Shown here piece after piece: positions 8,224 through 17,140 of a DNA stretch of 64,000 nucleotides. Source of the DNA: Myxococcota bacterium (GTDB taxonomy: Bacteria; Myxococcota_A; Bradymonadia; UBA7976; UBA1532). The notes under the pieces were generated by a model. That model saw only the letters and a list, made by a program, of their open reading frames with translations, had not been told where the DNA came from and did not search any database. The stretch lies in assembly GCA_023150895.1 (NCBI GenBank), contig JAKLJY010000011.1:36129-100128 (forward strand). Direction: 5' to 3'. Position 1 is the stretch's first letter, and every line of letters starts with the position of its first letter. The translations under genes and the position numbers were made by a program.

Positions 8224-10620
8224 TCAGTAGAGCGTCACGACGCTGGAACGTGAGTAACTGCTGCAGAGCGCGCAGTCCGCGACGGTGAACGACATGCGCA
8301 CCGAGACCGGGGCCTTGGTGACCGTCATCGCCGTCACCCGGTAGGCGTATCCGGCGGTCATCGTGGCCGGAAGGCCGAGATCGCGCAGGTAGTTGCTCTG
8401 CTGCACCTTGCCCGTCGCGTCGAGGAATTCGACGAGCCCGTTGGTGATGGTCGAGGTGGCATAGGACGAGTCGAGCCGTACGTCGAGGACCCCGTCGGTT
8501 TTCGGGTAAGCGGTCTTCGAGAGCTTGAAGCCGCTCCCGAGCTTGCACTCCGCGCAAATGGGGGCGGTCGGCTGTGGGCCGACGAACGGCAACATGCCCT
8601 CGCCGTACAACTGTCGCGTCGGACAGGCGTCGGCGGGATAGGCGCCGGCGTTCGGGCGAGTGCGATAGAGCACCGCGCCCGTGGTATGTCCGCAGGCGGT
8701 CAGCCCGGGTAGGCCGGAGGACAGCGTGCTGGCGTCGAACGTTCCATCGAGACGGGCGGCGTAGTCGGCGTCGACGCTGGACAGATCGGGGCCGGAGCCC
8801 GTGTACTTTGCCGGGGTCGCACACGCCGGCGCGGCGGCCGCCGCGAAACAGAGGGACGGTGCCCCCGCGCAGGCCGCCGTGAGCGCGGCACAGACGTCGA
8901 GCCTCTTGACGTTCATCGTCCCGCAGTTGAAGCCACTCTGGCAGACCTTGGCCCGGCGCGCGGTGCCGTAGAAGTCCGGACTCAGTGAGACTGCGCTGTC
9001 GTAGAGCCGCTGCGCGATCTCGTAGGGGCGCAGTTCGGGCCGGTAGCCCCACACGGCGGCAGCGGCGCCCGAGGTGGCAGCGGCGGCGGCGGATGAACCC
9101 GAGATGGCCTGGGTGTGGTCCCAGACGCCGGGACTGACCTCGTAGCGGGTCGCGGCGAGTTGCGCCGTCGCGACGAGACGACCGGAACTGCCCGGGCGGG
9201 CGTTGGCGAGCGGGAAGTCGTTGTGGTTGACCCCGGCGACACCGTAAATGAGCGGTCGGTAAGCGTTCGCGCCGGGCAGCGGGTAGATGGGACGCGACGG
9301 GTTCTCGGCGTAACCCGCGTCTTCGAGGGCGGCGCACTGCGCGAAGGTCGGGGCGGGGCGCTGCTCCCATGCGGCGGGGTACATCGCGCCACCGACCGGG
9401 GTCGGCCCGCCGGGATCGTTGCCGGCGGCAGCGAAGACGAGCGCCCCATTGCAGGCGGCGTGCTGGAGCGCGTCGTAGACGGCCCGCACCGCGGGCGCCA
9501 GGCCGGTGGGGCCGGCTGCCGGGACGACGCCCCCATAAACCGGCTCCCAACCCAGGCTGACGTTGATGACGAGGCGCTCGTGCGGCGTCTCGTCGGCTGC
9601 GGCGGCCCCGGCGTTGTGGGCCTTCCAGTCGGAGACGGCTGTTCGCAGCGAGGCCGCGAGCTGGCTCTGGTAGCCGAAGAAGCCGCCGAGCGCGGGCGTG
9701 GCGATGGTCGGCGTGACCATGGGCAGGGCGAGGTTGTGGGCGACGAACCCGACGCAGTTGACGCCGGCGCCATCCCCGGGGCACGCGATCTTGCGCACGA
9801 TCCGGCCCACGTTCAGACCATGATCGGACCGGCCGTCCATCGCGACGCCCTCGTCGTAGCCACGCGGTGTGGAGTCGACGACGGCCACGCGGATGGCGGC
9901 GGGCCCCCCGTTCGCCCCATCGGGGAGCGGGTGAACTTGATCGACGGCCGCGTAGTAGGCCGTTTCGGCGACGCGGCCGACCGTTTGAGTCACGTCCGTG
10001 TCCTGCACACCCACGGCGAGGCAGTCCTTCGAGACCGCCTCGACGGTATCGGAGCCCTGACTCAGGCGTCCTCCGAAGCCTTCGAGATAGTCCGTGCCCT
10101 TCGCCGGCACGAGGTTCGGGTCACCGCCGGCTGGGGGCTCCCAGCTGTAGGTGCAATACCCTCGCAGACCCGGGGGGGCGTCGTCGCCGAAGAGCCGCTC
10201 GACACGCCAGGTACCGCCGCCCGCGGGCAGGCGATCCGCGACCGGGCACTCGGCCCGGGCGTCCCGAAGGCGGGCGACCCACCGGACACCGAGGCATGCA
10301 TCCCGCACGTCGACGGCGGGGGTCATCGCCACGCACGTCGCATCGGCGACCGGGCAGGTGGGCCGGCGGGCGGCGCGGTCGACGCTCGGACGGGCGTCGG
10401 CGTCGGGCTCGACGTCGGCATCTGCCGAGGTGCCAACCACTTCGGCGGCGTCCGGACTGCCACCCGCAGCGCCCGGACCGCCGCCGGCACCGGGCTCGGC
10501 ATCTGCCGAGGTGCCTGCCGAGGTGCCGACCACTTCGGCGGACGGGCTGCATCCGGCCGCGACGACGAGCCATGACGAGGCCAGGGTGGCGGCCACCCAC
10601 CTCGAGACTGAACGCTGCAT
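8224..10620 (-). CDS. S8 (subtilisin-like) serine protease lipoprotein
   Basis: Secreted protease of 798 residues. The start at 10620 follows a GGAGGGAG site; an upstream in-frame start is less likely. A signal peptide ends at lipobox VAAGC and is followed by a linker with EVVGTS units. The catalytic set is visible in order: Asp in RVAVVDST, His in SDHGLNVG, the oxyanion Asn in FAAAGND, and Ser in ISGSSAAAA. The C-terminal third is Cys-rich, perhaps an exported domain. It lies 101 bp downstream of the CHAT-protein gene on the same strand, so a functional link between the two is possible. Confidence 0.88.
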   Translation of the reverse strand: MQRSVSRWVAATLASSWLVVAAGCSPSAEVVGTSAGTSADAEPGAGGGPGAAGGSPDAAEVVGTSADADVEPDADARPSVDRAARRPTCPVADATCVAMTPAVDVRDACLGVRWVARLRDARAECPVADRLPAGGGTWRVERLFGDDAPPGLRGYCTYSWEPPAGGDPNLVPAKGTDYLEGFGGRLSQGSDTVEAVSKDCLAVGVQDTDVTQTVGRVAETAYYAAVDQVHPLPDGANGGPAAIRVAVVDSTPRGYDEGVAMDGRSDHGLNVGRIVRKIACPGDGAGVNCVGFVAHNLALPMVTPTIATPALGGFFGYQSQLAASLRTAVSDWKAHNAGAAAADETPHERLVINVSLGWEPVYGGVVPAAGPTGLAPAVRAVYDALQHAACNGALVFAAAGNDPGGPTPVGGAMYPAAWEQRPAPTFAQCAALEDAGYAENPSRPIYPLPGANAYRPLIYGVAGVNHNDFPLANARPGSSGRLVATAQLAATRYEVSPGVWDHTQAISGSSAAAAATSGAAAAVWGYRPELRPYEIAQRLYDSAVSLSPDFYGTARRAKVCQSGFNCGTMNVKRLDVCAALTAACAGAPSLCFAAAAAPACATPAKYTGSGPDLSSVDADYAARLDGTFDASTLSSGLPGLTACGHTTGAVLYRTRPNAGAYPADACPTRQLYGEGMLPFVGPQPTAPICAECKLGSGFKLSKTAYPKTDGVLDVRLDSSYATSTITNGLVEFLDATGKVQQSNYLRDLGLPATMTAGYAYRVTAMTVTKAPVSVRMSFTVADCALCSSYSRSSVVTLY
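10426..10537 (-). repeat. Dispersed-repeat units in the S8 protease linker
   Basis: CGAGGTGCCAACCACTTCG at 10426-10444, a truncated unit from 10507 and CGAGGTGCCGACCACTTCG at 10519-10537. They are read on the gene strand as EVVGTS just after the lipobox. Confidence 0.9.
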
Positions 10621-10721
10621 TGAACTCCCTCCGGGAACGCGAGACACAGTGCCGCGCCGAAGTGCGTGGCCGGCATCTGGGGACGCGGCCGCGGAGTCGG
10701 CGATTCAGTGTGTGGACGTCG

Positions 10722-13454
10722 TCAGCGTACCAGAATCCGGAATGTGGCCCAATCTTGGGCCTCGGACCGGGCGCGCAGGGTGAGTTGGGCGGTTTGCAGG
10801 GCTTCTTCGGGCGGGGCGTGTGCCAGCGCCCCGTAGAATGCGGTCGAGAGTGCGGTGGCGAGTGTATCGGCGACCGGTCGAGTCGCAGCGACGGCTGCAT
10901 GGGCCCCGGCCGCCAGAAACGCCTGCGCGAGGCCGAGCTGTTCGAGTCGGGCGGCGTCGGCCTGACGCGCCGTTTCGCAGCCCGAGAGCACGACGAGGGC
11001 CGGCACGTTCGGGAGGGCGAGAATGTCGTCGAGCGTCAGCGCGCCGTCCGCCGCGAGCGGCAGCGTGCTCTCCCATCCCGTCGGTCCACCGAAGCGACCG
11101 TGACCGGCATAGTGGAACCGCCCGGTTGCACCCAGCGCGCGGCGGACGGCGTCTCCCGTCGCGGCCTCCCCGACGAGGCGGGTCAGGGGGGTTGCGCCAA
11201 GCGCCGCCGCAACGGCGTCGCCCTCCAGACGCGCCCCGGGCAGGTCGCCGCGGGGATCGGCGACGAGGAGCGTTCGGGCGTCGTCCGCCGAGGTCGGAGG
11301 GCGCGGGGGCAGGTCGAGTCCGTAGACGACCGGAAGCCGGGCCAGGACGGGGGCGCCGTCGAGCATCGCCGCGTGGAGGTCGAGCCCTCGGGCCGGGCCG
11401 TGGGGCAGCACGCGGAGCTTCCGCGCGGCACGGATGCGATCGGAGAACGGTGCGAGCAGCGCTTCGGCGGCCGTGCTCGGCGCACGCGGGGCGCCGATCC
11501 CCCCCGGCGTCGCGGCGATTCGCACGGCCGAGGTGCCGACCACATCGGCGGCGAACGCCAGGGTCCCGTCGGGACCGGCCAACCAGGTGAGCACGAGCTC
11601 TCCAGGGGCAGGCGGCGTCGGTGGACTCGGGGCCGCCCCCGCGCGTTCCGCCGCGGGCTCCGCCAGGACGGCGAAGGCGGCGTCGAGTGCGATGCGCAGC
11701 GCCCGCTGCCTTTCCCCTCGGGCTGCGCGTGCCTGGGCGAGCGCATCGGCCGGGCGTTTCCAGTCGTCGGCCGCTTCGGCGTCGAGGGCGGCCCGCGCTC
11801 GGCGGTGATCGGCGAGGGCGGTCTCCCAGCGCGCGCGCGCCGCCGGCGTCAGCGCGGGGAGCCGCTCGGCTTGCCGGAGGGCGGCCAGGAAACGCGCGCG
11901 GGCCCGGCGGACCACCGTCATGGCCTCGGCCGTGCGTCCCCGTTCGATCAGGAAGTCGACGTGATCCCGCGTCCCGGCGTCGCGTTCGGCGAGGAACGAC
12001 TCACGCCCCTCGGCGAGCGGGATGCGCATCGCCTGATCGGCCAACTGTTCGAAGGCGTCGGCAAAGGCGGGACCGGCGTCCTCGCCGGCCGCTCTTGCTG
12101 CACGGGCAAGTCCGATGGTGCCTCGCCACACGGCTTCGGCCGAGGCCGTCGCGGCGCCGAGGGCGCGGAGTCGTTCGAAGTGGCGGCGGGCCCCACGAGG
12201 GTCTCCGGCCAGCAGCGCGGCGCGACCCTCGACGTCCGGCCACCACAGCGCGAGCCGGGCGTCGGGCGTCGGCAACGCAGCCTGCCCGGCTGCGAGCGCG
12301 GCCCGGGCTGCGGCGGCGTCTCCGAGGCGGAGGGCCAGCAGTGCGCGGTTCAGATGGGCGCCGGCCACGTAGGCGGGTTGCGGGCACTCCCCGTCCGGCG
12401 CGAACGCCCGGACGACGCCGGTGAACAACGCGTCGACGGCCGTCGGCTCGGCAGGGGGCGCTTCTCCGGCCAGGAGCAGCAGTGCCCACCCGAGGTCGTT
12501 CTCGATGGAGGCGCGGGCACAGGGAGAGTCAGCGGCGGCCGCGTGCATCGAACGCAACAGGTCGACCGCCTCCGCGTGGCGTCCGGCGGCCTGCAGGGCC
12601 TCGGCCCGAGCCTGCCGTGCAACGCTGAGTCGAAGTCCGGCGTCGAGGCGCGCGAGTCGGGGCTCGGCATCGTCGAGCGCATGGAGCGCGCTGCGGACGT
12701 CACCGGTCTCGAGGGCGAGTCGGGCGTGGTGGACGCGCAGGGCGGCGGCGCCCTCGGGGTCGAAGCGGGCATACGGAGCGGCATCGCCCAACGTGCGCCG
12801 GGCGCCCGGGAAGTCCCGGAGCTGATGAATCTGCACGAAGGCGAGCGCCAGCGCGTCGTTGACTCTCTCGGAGAGGCGCCCCGCCGCCGCGTGCAGCGGC
12901 GCGGCCGCCGTGAAGTGCTGCGCGGCCCGCTCGGGGTCTCCCGCGGCCAGGGCGATGCGCGCGGCGTGTCCGTGAAGGCGCCCCGCGAGCTCCGGTGGAG
13001 GGGCGGCGAGCAGGGCCTCCACCCGCTGACGCGCCTCGTCGAGCCGGCGTGCCTTGCGCAGCGCCGTGAGTTCGTCGAGGGTGGACTCGGGGACCGGACG
13101 CTCGACGCGCAACACGAACCGGGCCGTGTCGGCGACGACGGAGACCTCGGAGGCGCCTTCATCGACGACGATCACCGCCGCCTGCCCGGCGGTCAGGACG
13201 CCCTTTGCGCCGGTGAGCCCCGCGGCGCCCGCGTCCGCCGGGAGCACGAACCGAAGGCGTCGGTCCGAAGCGAGTCCGCAGATCGGAGCGTCGTCCGCCA
13301 CACGGAGTGTCGCGCAGCCGGCGACCTCGACTTCGAGACGCGACTCGCGGGCGCCCCCCCTCGCCGGGGCCGGGTTCTCCCGGCAGCCGAGAGCCGCGAG
13401 CGCCGCCAGGACCGCCGCGCGCGCCCACCGCCGAGGACTGGATCGATCCCTCAC
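10722..13454 (-). CDS. CHAT-domain protein with TPR-like helical repeats
   Basis: Protein of 910 residues. It starts at a GTG that overlaps the stop of the DUF2914 gene (GTGA), with a putative lipobox ALGC. Residues about 125-480 are Ala/Leu/Arg-rich helical hairpins of TPR type (ALRKARRLDEARQRVEALL, ARIALAAGDPERAAQHFTAA). The C-terminal 250 residues form a CHAT caspase-like peptidase domain with the His-Cys dyad in HYAGHGRFGG and VVLSGCETA. CHAT proteases act in programmed death, defence or regulated proteolysis; the substrate here is unknown. A dispersed-repeat unit lies in the segment before the catalytic domain. Confidence 0.88.
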   Translation of the reverse strand: MRDRSSPRRWARAAVLAALAALGCRENPAPARGGARESRLEVEVAGCATLRVADDAPICGLASDRRLRFVLPADAGAAGLTGAKGVLTAGQAAVIVVDEGASEVSVVADTARFVLRVERPVPESTLDELTALRKARRLDEARQRVEALLAAPPPELAGRLHGHAARIALAAGDPERAAQHFTAAAPLHAAAGRLSERVNDALALAFVQIHQLRDFPGARRTLGDAAPYARFDPEGAAALRVHHARLALETGDVRSALHALDDAEPRLARLDAGLRLSVARQARAEALQAAGRHAEAVDLLRSMHAAAADSPCARASIENDLGWALLLLAGEAPPAEPTAVDALFTGVVRAFAPDGECPQPAYVAGAHLNRALLALRLGDAAAARAALAAGQAALPTPDARLALWWPDVEGRAALLAGDPRGARRHFERLRALGAATASAEAVWRGTIGLARAARAAGEDAGPAFADAFEQLADQAMRIPLAEGRESFLAERDAGTRDHVDFLIERGRTAEAMTVVRRARARFLAALRQAERLPALTPAARARWETALADHRRARAALDAEAADDWKRPADALAQARAARGERQRALRIALDAAFAVLAEPAAERAGAAPSPPTPPAPGELVLTWLAGPDGTLAFAADVVGTSAVRIAATPGGIGAPRAPSTAAEALLAPFSDRIRAARKLRVLPHGPARGLDLHAAMLDGAPVLARLPVVYGLDLPPRPPTSADDARTLLVADPRGDLPGARLEGDAVAAALGATPLTRLVGEAATGDAVRRALGATGRFHYAGHGRFGGPTGWESTLPLAADGALTLDDILALPNVPALVVLSGCETARQADAARLEQLGLAQAFLAAGAHAAVAATRPVADTLATALSTAFYGALAHAPPEEALQTAQLTLRARSEAQDWATFRILVR
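11529..11547 (-). repeat. Single dispersed-repeat unit inside the CHAT gene
   Basis: CGAGGTGCCGACCACATCG differs from the common unit at one arm base and is read on the gene strand as DVVGTS, between the helical-repeat region and the CHAT core. Confidence 0.8.
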
Positions 13455-14521
13455 GGCCCGACCGCGGCGTCGAGACGGCCCAGGAGCTGACCCGTACTCG
13501 TCACGACCTCACAACGGTAGTGGCCGGGCCGAGAAGCGTTGACATTGGACCAGGTACGCCACGCCCCTTTTCGGTTGCCGCCGACGTCGAGTGTCGCGCG
13601 GTAGAGCGGGGCATCGTCGCGCGTCCAGACGTGGAAGATGGCCTCGCGCAGGCCCAGCGGGGCATAGATGGCCGTGAAGCAGTGCAGGCGATCGGTCCCG
13701 CGCGGGAACGCCGTCGCCTGGCCGACGAGGGTCCGTGTCGAGCGATTGACGTCGGTGCCGAGCCCCGACTCGGTGAGACGCAGCGGGGCCGGCGGCATCC
13801 AGCGGGCCGCCCCCAGGAACACACCGAGCGGCAGGAGCGCAGCGACGATGGCCGCGGCCCGCAATGCGCGCGCCCGGTCGGCCGGGGCAGCGGTCGCCAG
13901 CGCCACCAGTGGCACGCCCGCCGCGGATCCGAGTGCGGCCATCCACAGGCTCGTTGCGTGCGACAGACCCAGAAACGGGAGCGCGGCCGAGAGCCCCACG
14001 AAGCTCGTCGCGCCTTTCAATGCCACGGCGGTGGTGGGCACCCGGAAGACCCGGTTGAACAGCGGATCCCAGAGCGTCAGACCGGCCAGGAGCGCCGCGA
14101 ATCCCAGAAACAGCCAGTGGGGGAGTAAAGGCGCCGCCGACAGCCAGTAAAACGGCAGCACGAAGAACAACGTGAGCTGCATGAGGCTCTGCGTGCCGGC
14201 CGTCGCCCCAAAGGTCACCACGCGATGCCGAAGTCCGACCTCGGCGGCCGCCGCGCGCCGCCGCGCGAGCAAGACGGCGCCGGCCAGGAAGAGCCAGCCG
14301 GCGGCGACCGCCACGGCGACCAGCCACGCCCGCTCGGGTGTGCGTTTCATCAGCGTCGCGCTCGTCAGTGCCCAGCCCAGCGTGAAGAAGGGCAGCAACC
14401 GCCGAAGACGAACGAATCGCCCCGGACCCGTCGACTCGGGGACCGCGGCCGGAACGGGGGCCGCGGGCGTCGCGGTCGGGGCCCCCGGCGTCGGCGCGCC
14501 CTCGGGCGGCCCCGGCGTCAC
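13451..14521 (-). CDS. DUF2914 multi-pass membrane protein
   Basis: Membrane protein of 356 residues. GTG at 14521 overlaps the thrC stop by four bases (GTGA), implying translational coupling. The N-terminal 45 residues are Pro/Ala-rich, then about seven hydrophobic helices (LLPFFTLGWALTSATL, LFFVLPFYWLSAAPLL, AAIVAALLPLGVFLG). The C-terminal domain (LHCFTAIYAPLGLREAIFHV, then RPGHYRCEVVTSTGQLLG) matches DUF2914, found in several Gram-negative membrane proteins. Function is not established. Its stop overlaps the CHAT start in the same way. Confidence 0.8.
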   Translation of the reverse strand: MTPGPPEGAPTPGAPTATPAAPVPAAVPESTGPGRFVRLRRLLPFFTLGWALTSATLMKRTPERAWLVAVAVAAGWLFLAGAVLLARRRAAAAEVGLRHRVVTFGATAGTQSLMQLTLFFVLPFYWLSAAPLLPHWLFLGFAALLAGLTLWDPLFNRVFRVPTTAVALKGATSFVGLSAALPFLGLSHATSLWMAALGSAAGVPLVALATAAPADRARALRAAAIVAALLPLGVFLGAARWMPPAPLRLTESGLGTDVNRSTRTLVGQATAFPRGTDRLHCFTAIYAPLGLREAIFHVWTRDDAPLYRATLDVGGNRKGAWRTWSNVNASRPGHYRCEVVTSTGQLLGRLDAAVGP

Positions 14522-15732
14522 GGCGCGAACTGCTCCGGATCGGCGCTGACCCGGCGCGCGGGCGGGGCAGCGGCCGTGCCCCCTCGCACGTCTTTGAGGC
14601 CGCTGCCGGTGACCATGACACAGACCGTCTCGGCCCCGGTGATGGCGCCGCTCGTGCGCGCGGCGAGCACGCCGGCGAAGGCGGCGACACCGGCGGGTTC
14701 GCCGAAGATGCCCGTCCGGGAGGCCAACTCGAACCCGGCCTCGGCGATGGCCGCGTCCGACACGGCGACGAACACGCCCCCGCTCTCGCGGACCGCGCGC
14801 AGCGCCCGCACCCCATTGCGCGGCGCGCCCACGGCGATGCTGTCCGCGAGGCTGTTCGCCGGGCCGAAGATCACTCGCTCGTCGCCGCGCTCGAAGCTGT
14901 CGCACAGCGGTCGGGCGCCGTCCGCTTGCACGGCCAGGAGCCGCGGGACGCGTGGGATGACCCCGAGGGCGTGCATCTCGCGCAGGCCCTTCCAGATGCC
15001 TGCCAGCGTGCAGCCGTCGCCGACGGAGATCGCCAGCCAGTCCGGGACGTCGTCCCCCCACTGCTCGGCGAGTTCGAGGCCGCCCGTCTTCTTGCCCTCG
15101 ACGAGATAGGGATTCACGGCGCAGTTGCGATTGTACCAGCCCATGCGTGTGCTGATGACCTGGCAGAGATCCCAGGTCTTCTCATAGTCGCCTTCGACGA
15201 GGAGCACCTGTGCCCCGAAGACCCGCAACTGTGCGACCTTGGCCTCCGGGGCCGTGGCGGGTACGAAGATCGTCGCCGGCAGGCCGAGGTGCGCGGCGAA
15301 ACAGGCCGTCGACGAGGCCGCATTGCCGGTGGATGCGCACGCGATGCGGGTCTTGCCGTGCTGCATCGCACGCACGACGCCGACCGCCGAGGCGCGGTCC
15401 TTGAAACTCGCGCTCGGGTTTCGGCCCTCGTCCTTGACACGCAGCCCCCGGAGTCCGTGGCGCGCCGCCAGGGCAGGGAAGTCGAACTGAGGGGTGTCGC
15501 CCGGGGTCAGCGCCGGCAGGGGCGAGGGATTCAGCGGGAGGAGATCAATGTAGCGCCAGATGCCGCGCGGCGCCCGTGCGAGGCGCTCGCGGAAGCCCGG
15601 CCGGACGGCTTCGAGGTCGTAGTGGACCTCCAGGATGCCCGTCAGGCCGCAGTCCGCGCAGAAGTAGGTATCGGGCGTGTCGTCGTGTCGACGACCGCAA
15701 AGCGAGCAGGTCAGATGGGTCAGGTACGGCAT
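14518..15732 (-). CDS. thrC: Threonine synthase
   Basis: PLP enzyme of threonine biosynthesis (O-phosphohomoserine to threonine), 404 residues. The N-terminus carries a zinc-ribbon-like pair, CSLCGRR and CADCG, as in many bacterial class II threonine synthases. Further motifs are KDEGRNPSASFKDRASA with the PLP lysine, ACASTGNAASS, SVGDGCTLAGIWKG and GSGLKDVRG near the end. An in-frame ATG at 15744 would add four residues; neither has a strong ribosome site. It heads the chain thrC > DUF2914 > CHAT, joined by GTGA overlaps, an odd grouping of a housekeeping enzyme with a CHAT protease. Confidence 0.92.
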   Translation of the reverse strand: MPYLTHLTCSLCGRRHDDTPDTYFCADCGLTGILEVHYDLEAVRPGFRERLARAPRGIWRYIDLLPLNPSPLPALTPGDTPQFDFPALAARHGLRGLRVKDEGRNPSASFKDRASAVGVVRAMQHGKTRIACASTGNAASSTACFAAHLGLPATIFVPATAPEAKVAQLRVFGAQVLLVEGDYEKTWDLCQVISTRMGWYNRNCAVNPYLVEGKKTGGLELAEQWGDDVPDWLAISVGDGCTLAGIWKGLREMHALGVIPRVPRLLAVQADGARPLCDSFERGDERVIFGPANSLADSIAVGAPRNGVRALRAVRESGGVFVAVSDAAIAEAGFELASRTGIFGEPAGVAAFAGVLAARTSGAITGAETVCVMVTGSGLKDVRGGTAAAPPARRVSADPEQFAP

Positions 15733-15789
15733 GCGCGGCAGCATAGCCCCGGCGGCGGTCGCGCGGTATCGTCGAGATGGAGCACGCCC

Positions 15790-16185
15790 GTGACGAACGC
15801 CGACATCAACGACGCCCTTCGAAAGCTCGTCGACGACTTCGTCGATCGGGACGGTCTCTGGTCGCTTCAGTACGGCGACCTCCCCATCCACATCATCAGT
15901 GATCCTCCGGTCGACCGCATCCGCATTTTCGCGCCGGTTTCGGGCGCCGATCTCAACGACGGCGAACTGCTCTACCGCCTCCTGAGGGCCAACTTCGAGA
16001 CGGCGCTCGACGCCCGCTACTGCATCTGGCGGGGAACGCTGTTCGCGGCCTTCATGCACCCCTTCGCGGCACTCGACGAGGCGACGTTCATCGACGGGAT
16101 GGAGCAGGTGGTGACGCTCGTGAAGACCACTGGCGGTACGTTTTCGAGCACCGGGCTGCGCTTCGGAGGCGACTCGGGGCACTGA
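15790..16185 (+). CDS. YbjN/CesT-like small protein
   Basis: Protein of 131 residues from GTG at 15790, with GGAG about 8 bp upstream; an ATG at 15777 is in another frame. The pattern DLPIHIISDPPVDRIRIFAP, then DGELLYRLLRANFETALDAR, then TFIDGMEQVVTLVKTTGG resembles the alpha/beta fold of YbjN and type III chaperone-like proteins, which often stabilise partners. The resemblance is at fold-pattern level only. It is divergent from thrC with a 57-bp gap. Confidence 0.65.
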   Translation: MTNADINDALRKLVDDFVDRDGLWSLQYGDLPIHIISDPPVDRIRIFAPVSGADLNDGELLYRLLRANFETALDARYCIWRGTLFAAFMHPFAALDEATFIDGMEQVVTLVKTTGGTFSSTGLRFGGDSGH

Positions 16186-16201
16186 CGTCGCGGCCGTCGC
16201 C

Positions 16202-16230
16202 TTGACAGATGCCCCGCCGATCGGGACCCT
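16202..16230 (+). promoter_or_regulatory. Sigma70-type promoter for ttcA
   Basis: A perfect TTGACA (16202-16207), a 17-bp spacer and a weaker GACCCT (16225-16230) lie between the preceding stop and the ttcA ribosome site AAGGAG at 16240-16246. Confidence 0.5.
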
Positions 16231-16250
16231 GCGCCGCCGAAGGAGTACCG

Positions 16251-17123
16251 ATGACGCCGCCCGCCCCCCGTTCCGAAGCCGCACTGCTGCGCCGCAAACT
16301 CGGCCGCAAGATGGGGACGACCATCCGCGACTACGGACTGCTGAACGACGGCGACAAGGTCATGGTCTGCGTCTCGGGCGGCAAGGACAGCTACGCGCTG
16401 CTGGATCTTCTGTGGGAGCACAAGCAGCGGGCCCCCGTGAAGTACGACCTCGTAGCCGTCCACCTCGACCAGGGGCAGCCGGGCTACGACGGCGGGCCGC
16501 TGCGCACCTGGCTCGAAGCCTTTCCGGCCCCGTTCGAGATTCTGCACAAGGACACTTACAGCATCGTCATGTCGCTGGTGAAGGAGGGCGACACCTACTG
16601 CGCGCCCTGCTCCCGTCTGCGGCGTGGCACGCTCTATGGGGCCGCCGAGCGACTCGGCTGCAACAAGATCGCCCTCGGTCACCACCGGGATGATGCGCTC
16701 GAGACGTTCCTGATGAATTTTTTTTTCGCGGGCAAACTTCAGGCCATGCCGGCCATGTACACGACCGACGATGGCAAGTTTCAGGTCGTTCGGCCTCTGA
16801 TTGAGTGTGCCGAGGCCGACATCGCCGAGCATGCGCGGCTGACCGGCTACCCCATCCTGCCCTGCAACCTGTGCGGCAGCCAGGACGGCCTCAAGCGCGA
16901 GGCCATGACCCGCCTGCTCGATTCGCTCTCCAAAGACATTCCCGACGTCCGCAACGTGATGCTCGCCGCGCTCCAGAATGTCCGGCCGAGCCACCTGCTC
17001 GACTTTGGCCTGATCGCCCGGCTGAACGAAGCCGGCGGGCAGGGGCCCGAGCCGACCGCGACCGTTCTCTCCTCGCTCTTGCGCACGGCCAACCCGGACG
17101 CGCTGCCCGTCCTGAACACCTGA
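16251..17123 (+). CDS. ttcA: tRNA 2-thiocytidine synthetase TtcA
   Basis: ATP-dependent enzyme that thiolates cytidine-32 in tRNA, cytosolic and using a [4Fe-4S] cluster. The product has 290 residues from ATG 16251, which AAGGAG precedes. Visible are the PP-loop SGGKDS (CVSGGKDSYALLDLLW), the first Cys pair CAPCSRLRRG, the HHRDDALETFLMN motif and the second Cys pair CNLCGSQDG. This is the TtcA rather than TilS arrangement. The NFFF stretch is encoded by a run of nine T, rare in this GC-rich window. The helicase gene follows 17 bp downstream. Confidence 0.93.
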   Translation: MTPPAPRSEAALLRRKLGRKMGTTIRDYGLLNDGDKVMVCVSGGKDSYALLDLLWEHKQRAPVKYDLVAVHLDQGQPGYDGGPLRTWLEAFPAPFEILHKDTYSIVMSLVKEGDTYCAPCSRLRRGTLYGAAERLGCNKIALGHHRDDALETFLMNFFFAGKLQAMPAMYTTDDGKFQVVRPLIECAEADIAEHARLTGYPILPCNLCGSQDGLKREAMTRLLDSLSKDIPDVRNVMLAALQNVRPSHLLDFGLIARLNEAGGQGPEPTATVLSSLLRTANPDALPVLNT

Positions 17124-17140
17124 AAGCTCCCTTTTTCTCC

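Noticed and set aside
6815..9784. Minus-strand frame open across both amidohydrolase and part of the S8 region
   Set aside because: The upstream half is an antisense-free shadow of the S8 frame; the amidohydrolase has its own signal peptide at 8215.
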